64,000 nucleotides of DNA from positions 1 through 64,000 of the forward strand of contig RFNZ01000003.1 of assembly GCA_009926935.1 (NCBI GenBank). The letters are read 5' to 3'. Numbering within the stretch: the first letter of the stretch is position 1; every line of letters starts with the position of its first letter. Below the pieces are notes generated by a model. That model worked only from the letters and a program-made list of their open reading frames with translations, did not search any database and had not been told where the DNA came from. Positions 28,373-35,924 of the stretch are shown piece by piece. Position numbers and translations under genes: made by a program. Origin of the DNA: Pseudomonadota bacterium (GTDB lineage Bacteria > Pseudomonadota > Alphaproteobacteria > Micavibrionales > UBA1664).

Positions 28373-28606
28373 ATGAAAGCCATCATTCACGTCTCTCTTA
28401 AAAAAGCCATCCTCGACCCTCAGGGGAAGGCGATTGCAAACGCCCTCAAATCAATGGGGTTTGATGAGGTTGAAGAGGCGCGACAGGGCAAAGTGATTGA
28501 GTTGCAGCTAAACGGCAAAGGTGATGAAGCCCGTCTTCGCGACATGTGTGATCGCCTGCTAGCCAACCCCGTGATAGAAGATTATCGCATTGAGCTTGTT
28601 GCGTAA
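28373..28606 (+). CDS. purS: FGAM synthase subunit PurS
   Basis: This small (77-residue) structural subunit brings PurQ and PurL together. It starts MKAIIHVSLKKAILDPQGKA and has the GKVIELQLNG strand and the ANPVIEDYRIE end, all family-typical. The three FGAM synthase genes are here split over two strands: purS is with purC on plus, while purQ and purL are on minus 1.5 kb away. Confidence 0.95.
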   Translation: MKAIIHVSLKKAILDPQGKAIANALKSMGFDEVEEARQGKVIELQLNGKGDEARLRDMCDRLLANPVIEDYRIELVA

Positions 28607-29213
28607 TCATCCGGCTATACGGCCATCGCTCGAGACGCTTGTCAAAACGGACAAGTATTTCAAAAAGTTTTTTAAACAAGATGACATAGAGGCTATTGAG
28701 CATAGGCACAGGCCATGCTCATACGAGGCATTTGCCCGGACGATTGTAGGTCAACAGCTTTCAACCAAAGCGGCAGCAACAATATGGGGGCGCGTGCAAT
28801 TGTTAGCTGACCCGTTTGAGCCAAAAAAGATACTAAAACTTAAAGATGAATCTTTGCGTGCTGCCGGTTTGAGTGGCCAGAAAGTTATCTATCTGCGTGG
28901 ATTGTCCGAGGCTGTTCACTCCAAGACCTTTGAACCTGAAAAGCTTAAAAAACTCTCGGATGAAGATGTGATAGAAACGATCACGGCACTCAAGGGTTTT
29001 GGGCGCTGGAGTGCTGAAATGGTACTGATGTTTGCGCTTGTACGGCCGGATGTTTTTTCAGGTGGCGATTTGGGTTTGCGCGAGGGGCTTAAGCGAGTTT
29101 TAAAACTGCCGGAACGGCCATCTGAAAAAGAGTCTGTTGTGCTGGCTGAACGTTGGGTAGGCCATCGCACTGCGGCATCACTATTGTTGTGGCATTCCCT
29201 ACAAAAAACTTGA
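28590..29213 (+). CDS. DNA-3-methyladenine glycosylase II-like (HhH-GPD)
   Basis: This base-excision repair glycosylase removes alkylated purines. The 207 residues contain the family YEAFARTIVGQQLSTKAA segment, the helix-hairpin-helix LKGFGRWSAEMVLMFAL, and the catalytic Asp in FSGGDLGL. The AlkA N-terminal domain is absent, as in the short MagIII/Mag1-like forms. The frame opens with TTG at 28590, overlapping purS by 17 bases, and a TTG six bases later is also possible, so the exact start is uncertain. Confidence 0.9.
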   Translation: MSLLRNHPAIRPSLETLVKTDKYFKKFFKQDDIEAIEHRHRPCSYEAFARTIVGQQLSTKAAATIWGRVQLLADPFEPKKILKLKDESLRAAGLSGQKVIYLRGLSEAVHSKTFEPEKLKKLSDEDVIETITALKGFGRWSAEMVLMFALVRPDVFSGGDLGLREGLKRVLKLPERPSEKESVVLAERWVGHRTAASLLLWHSLQKT

Positions 29214-29245
29214 TATTATTTACATAATACAATATTGTTTCCAGC

Positions 29246-29578
29246 ATGAAATCACTGGCAGCAGGTGCTTTTTTTATTAGTGTCATGGTCGTCAAAGCGG
29301 CTGCGCAGGTTGGTGCGCCATCTGTTACAACCGAACTTATACCATCAGACCGCATGCCAAGTATTGAGTTTAGCTTGCGTGGCCCCAAAGGTGAAATTGG
29401 AGCGTATATTGCCGGGTGCCATCTCATCGGCTCTAAATCTGCGTTTGAATCCTTGTTGAGCTATTTCTCTTCCATGTCACGTCAAGCAGGTCTTGATCCA
29501 TCAATGTTAGAAACAACAACTATCCCTTTGGCTATTGAACAAGCAAAGAAGCTTTGTGGCCAAACGCCAAGCGTTTAA
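29246..29578 (+). CDS. Small exported protein of unknown function
   Basis: I do not recognise this 110-residue protein. A signal peptide is visible (MKSLAAGAFFISVMVVKAAA, cleavage near AQ). The mature part has two Cys (GCHLIG and KLCGQ) that could form a disulphide, and no membrane segment. TTGATA at 29210-29215 and TATTGT at 29233-29238 form a possible promoter, which would put the transcription start almost on the ATG, so the message may be leaderless. Its end overlaps the convergent nadK by four bases. Confidence 0.6.
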   Translation: MKSLAAGAFFISVMVVKAAAQVGAPSVTTELIPSDRMPSIEFSLRGPKGEIGAYIAGCHLIGSKSAFESLLSYFSSMSRQAGLDPSMLETTTIPLAIEQAKKLCGQTPSV

Positions 29579-30336
29579 AATCCAAATTGTTCAGCTAAAA
29601 TGCGGTCTTCCAGGCTGTTGCCTTCGGCGAACAGGATGGTCGCTGTCACTGATTTATCCAAAATAATTTCTGTTGATGTGACATCGTCAACTTCGTGGAA
29701 ATCGGCGATGGCGTGGACCCCTCTGCGATCGGCGTCCAGCACATCGATTTTGACTTTGGCGTTATCTTCCAACAAGGCACCAGACCAGCGCCGTGGGCGG
29801 AACGGGCAAATGGGTGTGAGCGCCAGTAAATTGGCATTGAGCGGCAAAATTGGTCCGTAGGCTGAAAGATTATAGGCTGTTGACCCCATGGGTGTTGCGA
29901 GCAATACGCCGTCTCCCACCAGCTGTTCCACCCGTATTTTACCATCGACAGTTATTTTGAGTTTGGCGGCTTGTACGCCTGTGCGTGTAATCGATACTTC
30001 GTTGAAGGCGATGTGTTCGCTTACGCTGCCATCTAGCTTTTTTGCTTGCATGCGTAGAGGATGCACATGAACAGGGGAGGATGCCTTGATCGCGGTTTCA
30101 AGATTATCGCTTGATCCGAATTCGTTCAGCAGAAACCCATGTGTACCGCGATGCAGGCCGTAAAAAGGCTTACCAAGATGTACGTGCTCGTGCAGTGTAC
30201 GCAGCAAAAAACCATCACCACCCAAGGTTACGATGACATCAGCCTCTTTTGGTTCCACTGCGTTAATAGTCTTGCGCAGCACATCCATTTCAGGGGTGTT
30301 GTCGCGCTTTTTTGAGGCCAGAAGTGCGATTTTCAT
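29575..30336 (-). CDS. nadK: NAD kinase
   Basis: This enzyme phosphorylates NAD to NADP using ATP or polyphosphate. The 253-residue product has GGDG at 39-42 followed by FLLRTLHEH, the GTHGFLLNEF segment, the NE motif in HIAFNEVSIT, and the second conserved region GDGVLLATPMGSTAYN. The ATG at 30336 overlaps the pyrE stop (ATGA), which defines the start. The longer frame to 30378 reads into pyrE. Confidence 0.94.
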   Translation of the reverse strand: MKIALLASKKRDNTPEMDVLRKTINAVEPKEADVIVTLGGDGFLLRTLHEHVHLGKPFYGLHRGTHGFLLNEFGSSDNLETAIKASSPVHVHPLRMQAKKLDGSVSEHIAFNEVSITRTGVQAAKLKITVDGKIRVEQLVGDGVLLATPMGSTAYNLSAYGPILPLNANLLALTPICPFRPRRWSGALLEDNAKVKIDVLDADRRGVHAIADFHEVDDVTSTEIILDKSVTATILFAEGNSLEDRILAEQFGF

Positions 30337-31007
30337 GCAGCGATATCTTCGCCTTTGCCGCCGTGCGCCACAGACCACGCAACAGGGTCTTTCAGGAATA
30401 ATTCAACGGATTCAAGCACGGCGTTATCAAAGCGTTTTTCATCCCGTGCGAGTGCTATCACATCCTGCCAGTTGCAAAGGGCAAGGGTGTTCATGCCTAA
30501 ATCCTTCATTTCCTTTTTTGTGCTTTCATGGCCGTAAGTGAAAATCACGAAGACGGTATCGACGACAGCTTCAGCGGCGCGCAGGGCGTCGACAAAAACC
30601 TTTACACTAACGCCATAATTTTGAAGATCTTCCGTGATAATCACGCGGTTGCCGCGTGCGATATTTCCCTCGATTTGCGAGTTTGTGCCAATGTTTTTTG
30701 GTTTTTTGCGTACATATATCATGGGCTTTTGCAAACGATCAGCAATAAAAGCGGCATAGGGAATGCCAGCTGTTTCACCGCCTGCTACCACATCTATATC
30801 TTTTGCATTCTGTTTAATGGTTTCCGCTGCAAAATCCATGAGTGTCGAGCGTTCTTTGGTAAAGGAAATCAGGCGGCGGCAATCAACATACACAGGGCCT
30901 TTGCGGCCTGATGTGTATGTAAACGGTGGGTCCGCGCTGATCAGGACTGATTTTGTATCCAGCAGGATGCGTGCTGTGTCGCGGGCAATTTGTTCACGTG
31001 TCGCCAT
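30333..31007 (-). CDS. pyrE: Orotate phosphoribosyltransferase
   Basis: This enzyme makes orotidine 5'-phosphate from orotate and PRPP. The 224 residues include the family FTYTSGRKGPVYVDCRRLIS and VVAGGETAGIPYAAFIADRL segments and MIYVRKKPK. The PRPP-binding loop reads IITEDLQNYGVSVK instead of the usual DxxTTGGS type, an unusual variant. The C-terminal 40 residues are longer than in short PyrE. It overlaps nadK by four bases. Confidence 0.85.
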   Translation of the reverse strand: MATREQIARDTARILLDTKSVLISADPPFTYTSGRKGPVYVDCRRLISFTKERSTLMDFAAETIKQNAKDIDVVAGGETAGIPYAAFIADRLQKPMIYVRKKPKNIGTNSQIEGNIARGNRVIITEDLQNYGVSVKVFVDALRAAEAVVDTVFVIFTYGHESTKKEMKDLGMNTLALCNWQDVIALARDEKRFDNAVLESVELFLKDPVAWSVAHGGKGEDIAA

Positions 31008-31063
31008 GGCTTATCTCCCTTAGTTTGGGTCACGGTCTTTGTAGCGTGGAAATGCGCTTTTGG

Positions 31064-31711
31064 CTACTGGCTAACCCACAAAATACGAGCGAGCCACAGT
31101 ACATCGTTCATGGCGATAGTGCGGCTTTCATGGGCAGGGTTTAGTGATTTCAGCTCGATTTTTTGGGCTGTTTTTCGTGCGAGTTCCTTGGCCATGACTT
31201 CACCGTTTTTGGTTTTCATGACCACGCGGTCGCCTTTACGAAGCTGGGCCGTAGGGCTTACCACGATGACATCGCCGTCGCGGTAAAGTGGCAGCATGGA
31301 ATCTCCCTGAATCTCGAGTGCATAGGCATGATCGTCGATGGATTGTGTGTCAGGAAAGCGAACCTCATCCCATCCGCTGCCAGCTGGAAAGCCTGAATCA
31401 TCGAAATAGCCATCGCGGCCTGCTTGTGCAAGGCCAATCAGAGGGATAGGCCTTACAGCACGCGAAGATACCGTGATTTGCCGCATTTCAACGAGGCCGA
31501 TGAAATCCGTCATTGTGGTTTCAGTAACCGAGAGGATCTTTGCGATACTCTCCGTCGAAGGCCAGCGGGGCTTGCCCTCCGGGCTGATGCGTTTGGAACG
31601 ATTGAAGGCGGTTGGGTCAAGGCCAGCTCGCTTCGCAAGCCCTGATGTTGAGAAGCCCGTATTTTCGGCGAGTTTGTCGATGGCGATCCAGATGGCGTCG
31701 TGAGAGATCAT
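31064..31711 (-). CDS. LexA-like S24 family repressor with XRE-type HTH
   Basis: This is a predicted DNA-binding repressor with a self-cleaving C-terminal domain. Residues 1-75 hold an HTH (FSTSGLAKRAGLDPTAFNRS), with the alphaproteobacterial WPSTESIAKIL segment. The S24 domain has a candidate cleavage site Ala97-Gly98, Ser138 in EIQGDSMLP and Lys175 in EVMAKEL, 37 residues apart as in LexA. RecA-stimulated cleavage, and so SOS control, is therefore plausible. The protein is close to a conserved host regulator family, so it may be a host gene. It is divergent from the virion cluster, and the palindrome between them is the best operator candidate. Confidence 0.88.
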   Translation of the reverse strand: MISHDAIWIAIDKLAENTGFSTSGLAKRAGLDPTAFNRSKRISPEGKPRWPSTESIAKILSVTETTMTDFIGLVEMRQITVSSRAVRPIPLIGLAQAGRDGYFDDSGFPAGSGWDEVRFPDTQSIDDHAYALEIQGDSMLPLYRDGDVIVVSPTAQLRKGDRVVMKTKNGEVMAKELARKTAQKIELKSLNPAHESRTIAMNDVLWLARILWVSQ

Positions 31712-31739
31712 GTGAGGGGGTGTGTCTTCTAAAAGGTTC

Positions 31740-31791
31740 TAGGAAAACTGTCATATAGGAATCGGTTATCGTAAATAGGATATAATTCCTA
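31740..31791. promoter_or_regulatory. Putative repressor operator O1 with extra half-sites
   Basis: A perfect palindrome TAGGA-TATAAT-TCCTA lies at 31776-31791, and further TAGGA half-sites at 31740-31744 and 31756-31760. The central six bases are an exact sigma70 -10 hexamer. A factor bound here would block rightward transcription and could autoregulate the repressor gene. Confidence 0.6.
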
Positions 31792-31866
31792 AAATAATTG
31801 TTGACGCAGGCGTGTTGTTCGTTCAGTTTAGAACAAAACAGGAACAAAGCAACCCGAAAGTCAGCC

Positions 31867-32325
31867 ATGCCCAAACCACCACGCGCTCCCGTCCAGACAA
31901 GCCTTCATACCACAGTTCCTTTCGATACGACTGAGGAAGTCTGGTTCTGGTTTATACAGGCCAATGAGGCAAGGCTCGATGGTGCGCGCTTTACGGCTGT
32001 GCGCGGCAATGTCCGGCGCCCGTGCGAGCCCGTTGATATTTTGCGCATTCTTGATCGTTTGTATCGTTCGCGCCGCCTGATGATGGATCATTTGCGTGTG
32101 CTGCGCTTTTACGGCATACGGCAAATGCCGCCTGAGGGCTGGCGCAAGTCAGAAGCGCGGGCCGCAACATTATGGGCGGAAGCCATGCGCGCGCTTGAGC
32201 CCATTTTTGTCTCTAAGAAAATCATGAAAGACCCATTTGTACGCATGGTGGATGCACACCGTGTTGTCGTGCCTCTTTGGGGTTTGCCTCAGTCATCCCA
32301 ATCCATGAATGAGGCATGTCCATGA
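31867..32325 (+). CDS. Unknown protein, first gene of the virion cluster
   Basis: I do not recognise this 152-residue basic protein. It is mostly helical by composition, with aromatic N-terminal stretch TEEVWFWFIQANEARL and a central Arg-rich part (LDRLYRSRRLMMDHLRVLRF). No signal peptide or membrane segment is seen. The ATG at 31867 is chosen because the longer frame begins inside the promoter region. Position next to the repressor and first in the transcript would suit a regulator or a packaging accessory protein, but nothing in the sequence proves this. It overlaps the next gene by four bases. Confidence 0.7.
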   Translation: MPKPPRAPVQTSLHTTVPFDTTEEVWFWFIQANEARLDGARFTAVRGNVRRPCEPVDILRILDRLYRSRRLMMDHLRVLRFYGIRQMPPEGWRKSEARAATLWAEAMRALEPIFVSKKIMKDPFVRMVDAHRVVVPLWGLPQSSQSMNEACP

Positions 32326-32690
32326 GTGCGTTTTATATTGTTTTTTCAGGCAAGACCGATGTCTGGTGGCTGCGGCTTTTGAGACCAGGATTCAGGCATT
32401 GTTTTGCACTTGTGCGTGATACGGAGCGATGGATTGTCGTTGATCCGATGCTACACAAGATGGAAGTGCTGACAACCGCGTGCCCGCATGATTTTGATTT
32501 GCCTGCGTGGATGCGCGCACGCGGATACCGTGTTTTGCGTGTTCCGGTGCTTACACCGATGCGCCGTGCTTTGGCACCGGCCCCTTTTACATGCGTTGAA
32601 GCCATGAAGCGACTGATCGGCCTTCAGGAATGGCGCATTTTCACGCCTTGGCAGCTTTATCGGCGCCTTGTCGCCCTCAATTCACAGTAA
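32322..32690 (+). CDS. Unknown protein, possible papain-like fold
   Basis: This is a 122-residue protein of unknown function. A Cys following His (GFRHCFALVRD) and a downstream WIVVDPMLHKMEV segment with Asp and His resemble permuted NlpC/P60-like or transglutaminase-like arrangements, a weak suggestion only. The start ATG at 32322 overlaps the preceding TGA (ATGA), which favours it over the ATG six bases earlier. It precedes the small structural gene by 11 bases and is probably in the same transcript. Confidence 0.65.
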   Translation: MSAFYIVFSGKTDVWWLRLLRPGFRHCFALVRDTERWIVVDPMLHKMEVLTTACPHDFDLPAWMRARGYRVLRVPVLTPMRRALAPAPFTCVEAMKRLIGLQEWRIFTPWQLYRRLVALNSQ

Positions 32691-32701
32691 GGAGAAAAAT
32701 C

Positions 32702-32950
32702 ATGGGAAGCCTTTTTACAAAACCAAAATTGCCTGACCCGGTCAGCTATGCGTATGTGCCGCCGGCCCAGTCGGCACCTGCACCTATATCAACGCCGCCA
32801 GCAGGCAGTGAAGCCGATCCGGATGTCGATCGTGCCAAGACGCTTGTACAAAAAAAGCGGTCCTTGCCGCAGACCATTGAAACGTCGTTTCGCGGTGTTC
32901 TTGCGCAAGCCGATTTTGTGCCTGCGCGCAAAAGCCTTTTAGGAGAATAA
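32702..32950 (+). CDS. Small proline-rich phage protein next to portal
   Basis: This is an 82-residue protein with a MGSLFTKPKLPDPV start, an Ala/Pro-rich stretch, then basic residues and ending ARKSLLGE. Short MGxLFxKPKxP proteins of this kind are encoded directly before the portal in many podoviruses. The role is not known and is presumably virion assembly. A strong AAGGAGA site lies upstream of ATG 32702, and the portal start is three bases after its stop. Confidence 0.75.
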   Translation: MGSLFTKPKLPDPVSYAYVPPAQSAPAPISTPPAGSEADPDVDRAKTLVQKKRSLPQTIETSFRGVLAQADFVPARKSLLGE

Positions 32951-32953
32951 AAC

Positions 32954-34432
32954 ATGAAACCATCATCAAATATCGTATCTGACGCGGCGTCAAAAATTTC
33001 CCAATCCTATGCACAGGCGCGCAGCCGTCGCGCTGTTTGGGAAGGTGTTTGGCGTGATTGTTATTCGTATGCGTTGCCTCATGCGGATGCATTTCAGTCG
33101 CGTTCTACCGCAAACCAGATTTTTGACGGTACGGCCATGGATGCGGTTGACCAACTTGCATCATCACTTCTGGCTAACCTTACGCCTCCGTGGTCCTCTT
33201 GGTTTGGGCTCAAACCGGGGCCGGAGCTAAGTATTGCCGAAGCTGAATCACTTGCCCCACTGCTTGAGGGTGCGGCCCGTGTCATGCAGGCACATTTTGA
33301 CAGATCGAATTTTGCGGTCGAGATGCATCAGGCCTTTTTGGATCTGGTTACCGCAGGTACCGGTACGCTTTTGTTTGAAGAGGCAGGTGTTGGGCAAATG
33401 GCGGCTTTTAAATTTTCGGCCTTGCCGCTTTCAACCGTCACGCTTGATGAAAGCCTTTCTACCGGACGTCTGGAAACAGTCTACCGCGAAACAAAAATGA
33501 CGATTTCTGGTATCCAGGCACGTTTCCCAAAGGCCCAATTGCCAGCGGCGCTTTTGCGTGAAAAAGACGATGATAAAACTTTTACCATCCTTGAAAGCGC
33601 CATACCTGACGCTGAGAAGCCTTTTATCGGGTATGTGGTTGTTTTGACAGAGCCTTATGAAACGGTGCTTCTGGAAACGCAAATACCAGCTTCGCCATTT
33701 ATCGCTTTTCGTTGGGCTAAAGCCCCCGGTGATACTTACGGGCGATCACCTGTCATGAAGGCGCTTCCGGATATCAAGACGGCCAACAAGGTTGTCGAGC
33801 TTATCTTAAAAAATGCGTCCATTGCCGTCACAGGTATATGGCAGGCGGATGATGACGGTGTTCTTAACCCCGCAACGATAGAGCTTACACCGGGGGCCAT
33901 TATCCCGAAAGCCGTTGGCTCTGCCGGTTTGCGCCCCTTGGAAATGCCGGGCAGGTTTGATGTCAGTCAGCTTGTACTTGATGATTTGCGTGCTCGCATT
34001 CGTCATGCGCTTTTGACCGACCGGCTTGGCCAAATCGGCGATCGCCGGATGACGGCAACGGAAGTGCTTGAACGTAGTTCAGAGATGGCATTGCTTTTAG
34101 GCGCTACGTATGGCCGCCTGCAATCGGAGTTGCTAACGCCACTTATCCAGCGCGGCTGGAACATTTTGCGTCGACGCGGTGAAGTGCCGGATGTGTCTAT
34201 TGATGGGCGCACCGTGCAGCTGGATTACCGAAGCCCGCTTGCGCGTGCGCAGGGGCAGCGCGGTGTTGCCAATACCATCAACTGGGTCACGACTACCCTT
34301 GCCATGGGCGAGGAAGCCGCAAGCGCTATTGATCTTGCCGGTGCTGCCCGCTTTATCGGCGAAGCACTTGGCGTGCCCAGCGACATTATCCGCAAAGACC
34401 TGTCATCCATCACCAAGGAGAACCAAACATGA
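32954..34432 (+). CDS. Podovirus portal (head-tail connector) protein
   Basis: This is the dodecameric connector through which DNA is packaged and leaves the head. The 492-residue length and sequence (RRAVWEGVWRDCYSYALP, FDGTAMDAVDQLASSLLANL, LTPPWSSWFGLKPG) match the T7 gp8/BPP-1 head-tail connector family. The C-terminal region has the RIRHALLTDRLGQIGDRRMTATE segment typical of these portals. It is complete and followed by the Bbp19-like gene with a four-base overlap. Confidence 0.93.
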   Translation: MKPSSNIVSDAASKISQSYAQARSRRAVWEGVWRDCYSYALPHADAFQSRSTANQIFDGTAMDAVDQLASSLLANLTPPWSSWFGLKPGPELSIAEAESLAPLLEGAARVMQAHFDRSNFAVEMHQAFLDLVTAGTGTLLFEEAGVGQMAAFKFSALPLSTVTLDESLSTGRLETVYRETKMTISGIQARFPKAQLPAALLREKDDDKTFTILESAIPDAEKPFIGYVVVLTEPYETVLLETQIPASPFIAFRWAKAPGDTYGRSPVMKALPDIKTANKVVELILKNASIAVTGIWQADDDGVLNPATIELTPGAIIPKAVGSAGLRPLEMPGRFDVSQLVLDDLRARIRHALLTDRLGQIGDRRMTATEVLERSSEMALLLGATYGRLQSELLTPLIQRGWNILRRRGEVPDVSIDGRTVQLDYRSPLARAQGQRGVANTINWVTTTLAMGEEAASAIDLAGAARFIGEALGVPSDIIRKDLSSITKENQT

Positions 34433-34692
34433 TTGATTTTTTGAGAAAGTTTTTATCGAGCCCGCTATTGCAGGAGCCAAAAACAGTCGTCCCGCTGCGG
34501 GAAGATGCGCCGCGCATATTTGCCCGCGTTTTCGGCCAAGATGACGGGCAGCGTGTGCTTTCGTATTTGCGCGCCACTGTTAATGCCCGTTCGGCAGGGC
34601 CTGAATCCAGCGAGGCCATGCTTCGTTACATGGACGGGCAACGTGCCCTTTTGCAAACCATCCAAGGCCTTGTGGATCAGGGTCGCGGTTAA
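34429..34692 (+). CDS. Bbp19-like phage structural protein
   Basis: This is an 87-residue protein with the RIFARVFGQDDGQRVLSYL segment and a following MLRYMDGQRALLQTIQGL helix, the pattern of Bbp19-like proteins encoded between portal and scaffold in BPP-1-like podoviruses. The exact function is unknown. The start overlaps the portal stop (ATGA). Confidence 0.7.
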   Translation: MIDFLRKFLSSPLLQEPKTVVPLREDAPRIFARVFGQDDGQRVLSYLRATVNARSAGPESSEAMLRYMDGQRALLQTIQGLVDQGRG

Positions 34693-34708
34693 ACCACAGG
34701 AGAGAAAA

Positions 34709-35425
34709 ATGACTGAGACAAACCTACTTGCCGCGCAACCCGTCGTTGCCGGTAAACCGAATGGCCTTCCAGACAAGTTCTGGGATTCCGAAACCAATTC
34801 AGTGCGCATGGACGATCTTGTGAAATCCTATTGTGCGCTCGAGAAAAAAATGTCAGCCGGTTTTTCTATGCCGGATGATGAGGAAGGGCGCATGAAAGTA
34901 CTGCGTGCTCTTGGCGTGCCTGAGACACCGGATGCCTATCAGGTTACTGTTAAGGACAATCTGCTCGAGCCGGATATGGAAGTGAACAAGCGCCTTCATG
35001 CAAAGGGTTTTACCCCTGAGCAGGTTCAGGAAGTTTATGATCTGGCAGCGGACCGCTTGGTACCGATGATTTTGGATATTGCTGCTGAATTTCAGGCGGA
35101 ACGCGAGATCGAGCGCCTTGTAGAAGCTTTTGGCGGGCCTGAGCAATGGCGAGAGGTTTCACGCCAGCTTCTGGCCTTTGGCCGCAAAAACCTTCCGCCG
35201 GCAGTCCTTGAAGGTCTTTCGGGTTCGTATGACGGTGTCATGGCCCTTCACCGCATGATGAAGGGTGATGCTCCTGCAATGCTTGATAGTGCCAAAGCTA
35301 CGGGCGCTGTCACTGAGGCTGAACTGCAAAGTCTGATGCGTGATCCTAAATACTGGCGTGACCGTGACCCTGCGACTATGGCTAAGGTTACTGACGGGTT
35401 TAAGCGGATATACGGCAAGAACTAA
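34709..35425 (+). CDS. Capsid assembly (scaffolding) protein, T7 gp9-like
   Basis: This is a predicted internal scaffold that directs procapsid assembly and is then released. The 238 residues are acidic and helical, with GLPDKFWDSETNSVRMDDLVKSY near the start and VPETPDAYQV, both typical of podovirus scaffolds, and end FKRIYGKN. CAGGAGAG lies just before the ATG at 34709. The longer frame starting at 34505 is an overlap artefact in the Bbp19-like gene. A terminator follows directly. Confidence 0.87.
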   Translation: MTETNLLAAQPVVAGKPNGLPDKFWDSETNSVRMDDLVKSYCALEKKMSAGFSMPDDEEGRMKVLRALGVPETPDAYQVTVKDNLLEPDMEVNKRLHAKGFTPEQVQEVYDLAADRLVPMILDIAAEFQAEREIERLVEAFGGPEQWREVSRQLLAFGRKNLPPAVLEGLSGSYDGVMALHRMMKGDAPAMLDSAKATGAVTEAELQSLMRDPKYWRDRDPATMAKVTDGFKRIYGKN

Positions 35426-35429
35426 GAAT

Positions 35430-35459
35430 AAAAAACCCGCCATCTGGCGGGTTTTTTTA
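35430..35459. terminator. Bidirectional terminator between scaffold and PilZ genes
   Basis: The stem ACCCGCCA/TGGCGGGT with a two-base spacer (effectively a four-base loop) is flanked by an A-run and a T-run, so it works in both directions. It ends the early virion transcript on plus and the PilZ message on minus. The PilZ stop codon lies inside the T-tract. Confidence 0.88.
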
Positions 35460-35843
35460 AGCCTGCTGTTCAGATTCAGGTTTTAGGGCCATCGTGCTTT
35501 CTATGACTTTTGAGAAGGCGCTCTGGATTTTTTTCGGAACGTCGATGAATTCAAGGGCGACATTCACTTTACTGGCGCGGATGACGCGCGCTTTGACCGG
35601 AATTTCAGTTACGACATCGCTCAGTTTGAATTTCATTACAACGCTGCATTCAGTGTTTGATTCAAACACTCTGCCATCAGCTTCAAACAGCACGCCGCAT
35701 TGTGACCAGTCACGTACGGGATAATTGGTGCCATCCACTTGAGCTACGCATATATCGGTCATACGGCGGGGGAAGCGGCGGCGCGTGGCTTCCTTGTTGT
35801 CGTTAATGGCGCTTTGCAGGCTTTTCAGGATTTTTTCGTTCAT
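35457..35843 (-). CDS. PilZ-domain protein (c-di-GMP receptor)
   Basis: This is a 128-residue single-domain PilZ protein. The c-di-GMP motif is present: an Arg-rich RRRFPRR at 21-27 (RxxxR) and DWSQCG at 45-50 (D/NxSxxG). The rest forms the beta-barrel strands. It lies antisense between scaffold and capsid genes of the virion cluster, an unusual place. The ATG at 35843 is preferred over a TTG three codons earlier. A TTGACC-N18-TACATT promoter ends only seven bases before that ATG, so the message would be nearly leaderless. Confidence 0.85.
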   Translation of the reverse strand: MNEKILKSLQSAINDNKEATRRRFPRRMTDICVAQVDGTNYPVRDWSQCGVLFEADGRVFESNTECSVVMKFKLSDVVTEIPVKARVIRASKVNVALEFIDVPKKIQSAFSKVIESTMALKPESEQQA

Positions 35844-35850
35844 GAAGCGC

Positions 35851-35880
35851 AATGTACCATTTTTGTATGGAGCCGGTCAA
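35851..35880 (-). promoter_or_regulatory. Sigma70-like promoter of the PilZ gene
   Basis: On the minus strand, TTGACC (35880-35875) and TACATT (35856-35851) are 18 bases apart. Predicted transcription begins next to the PilZ ATG at 35843. The -35 lies nine bases from that of the divergent capsid promoter. Confidence 0.55.
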
Positions 35881-35889
35881 AAAAGTGTG

Positions 35890-35918
35890 TTGACAAACTA
35901 GGAAATTAATCCTAAAGT
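35890..35918 (+). promoter_or_regulatory. Sigma70 promoter of the capsid-tail transcript
   Basis: TTGACA at 35890-35895 and TAAAGT at 35913-35918 are 17 bases apart. The spacer is occupied by the palindromic operator O2. Transcription would start near 35925, more than 220 bases before the capsid gene. Confidence 0.75.
35899..35914. promoter_or_regulatory. Putative repressor operator O2
   Basis: This is a perfect TAGGA-AATTAA-TCCTA palindrome with the same half-sites and six-base spacing as O1. It fills the promoter spacer, so a bound protein would exclude RNA polymerase. Confidence 0.68.
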
Positions 35919-35924
35919 ACTTTT

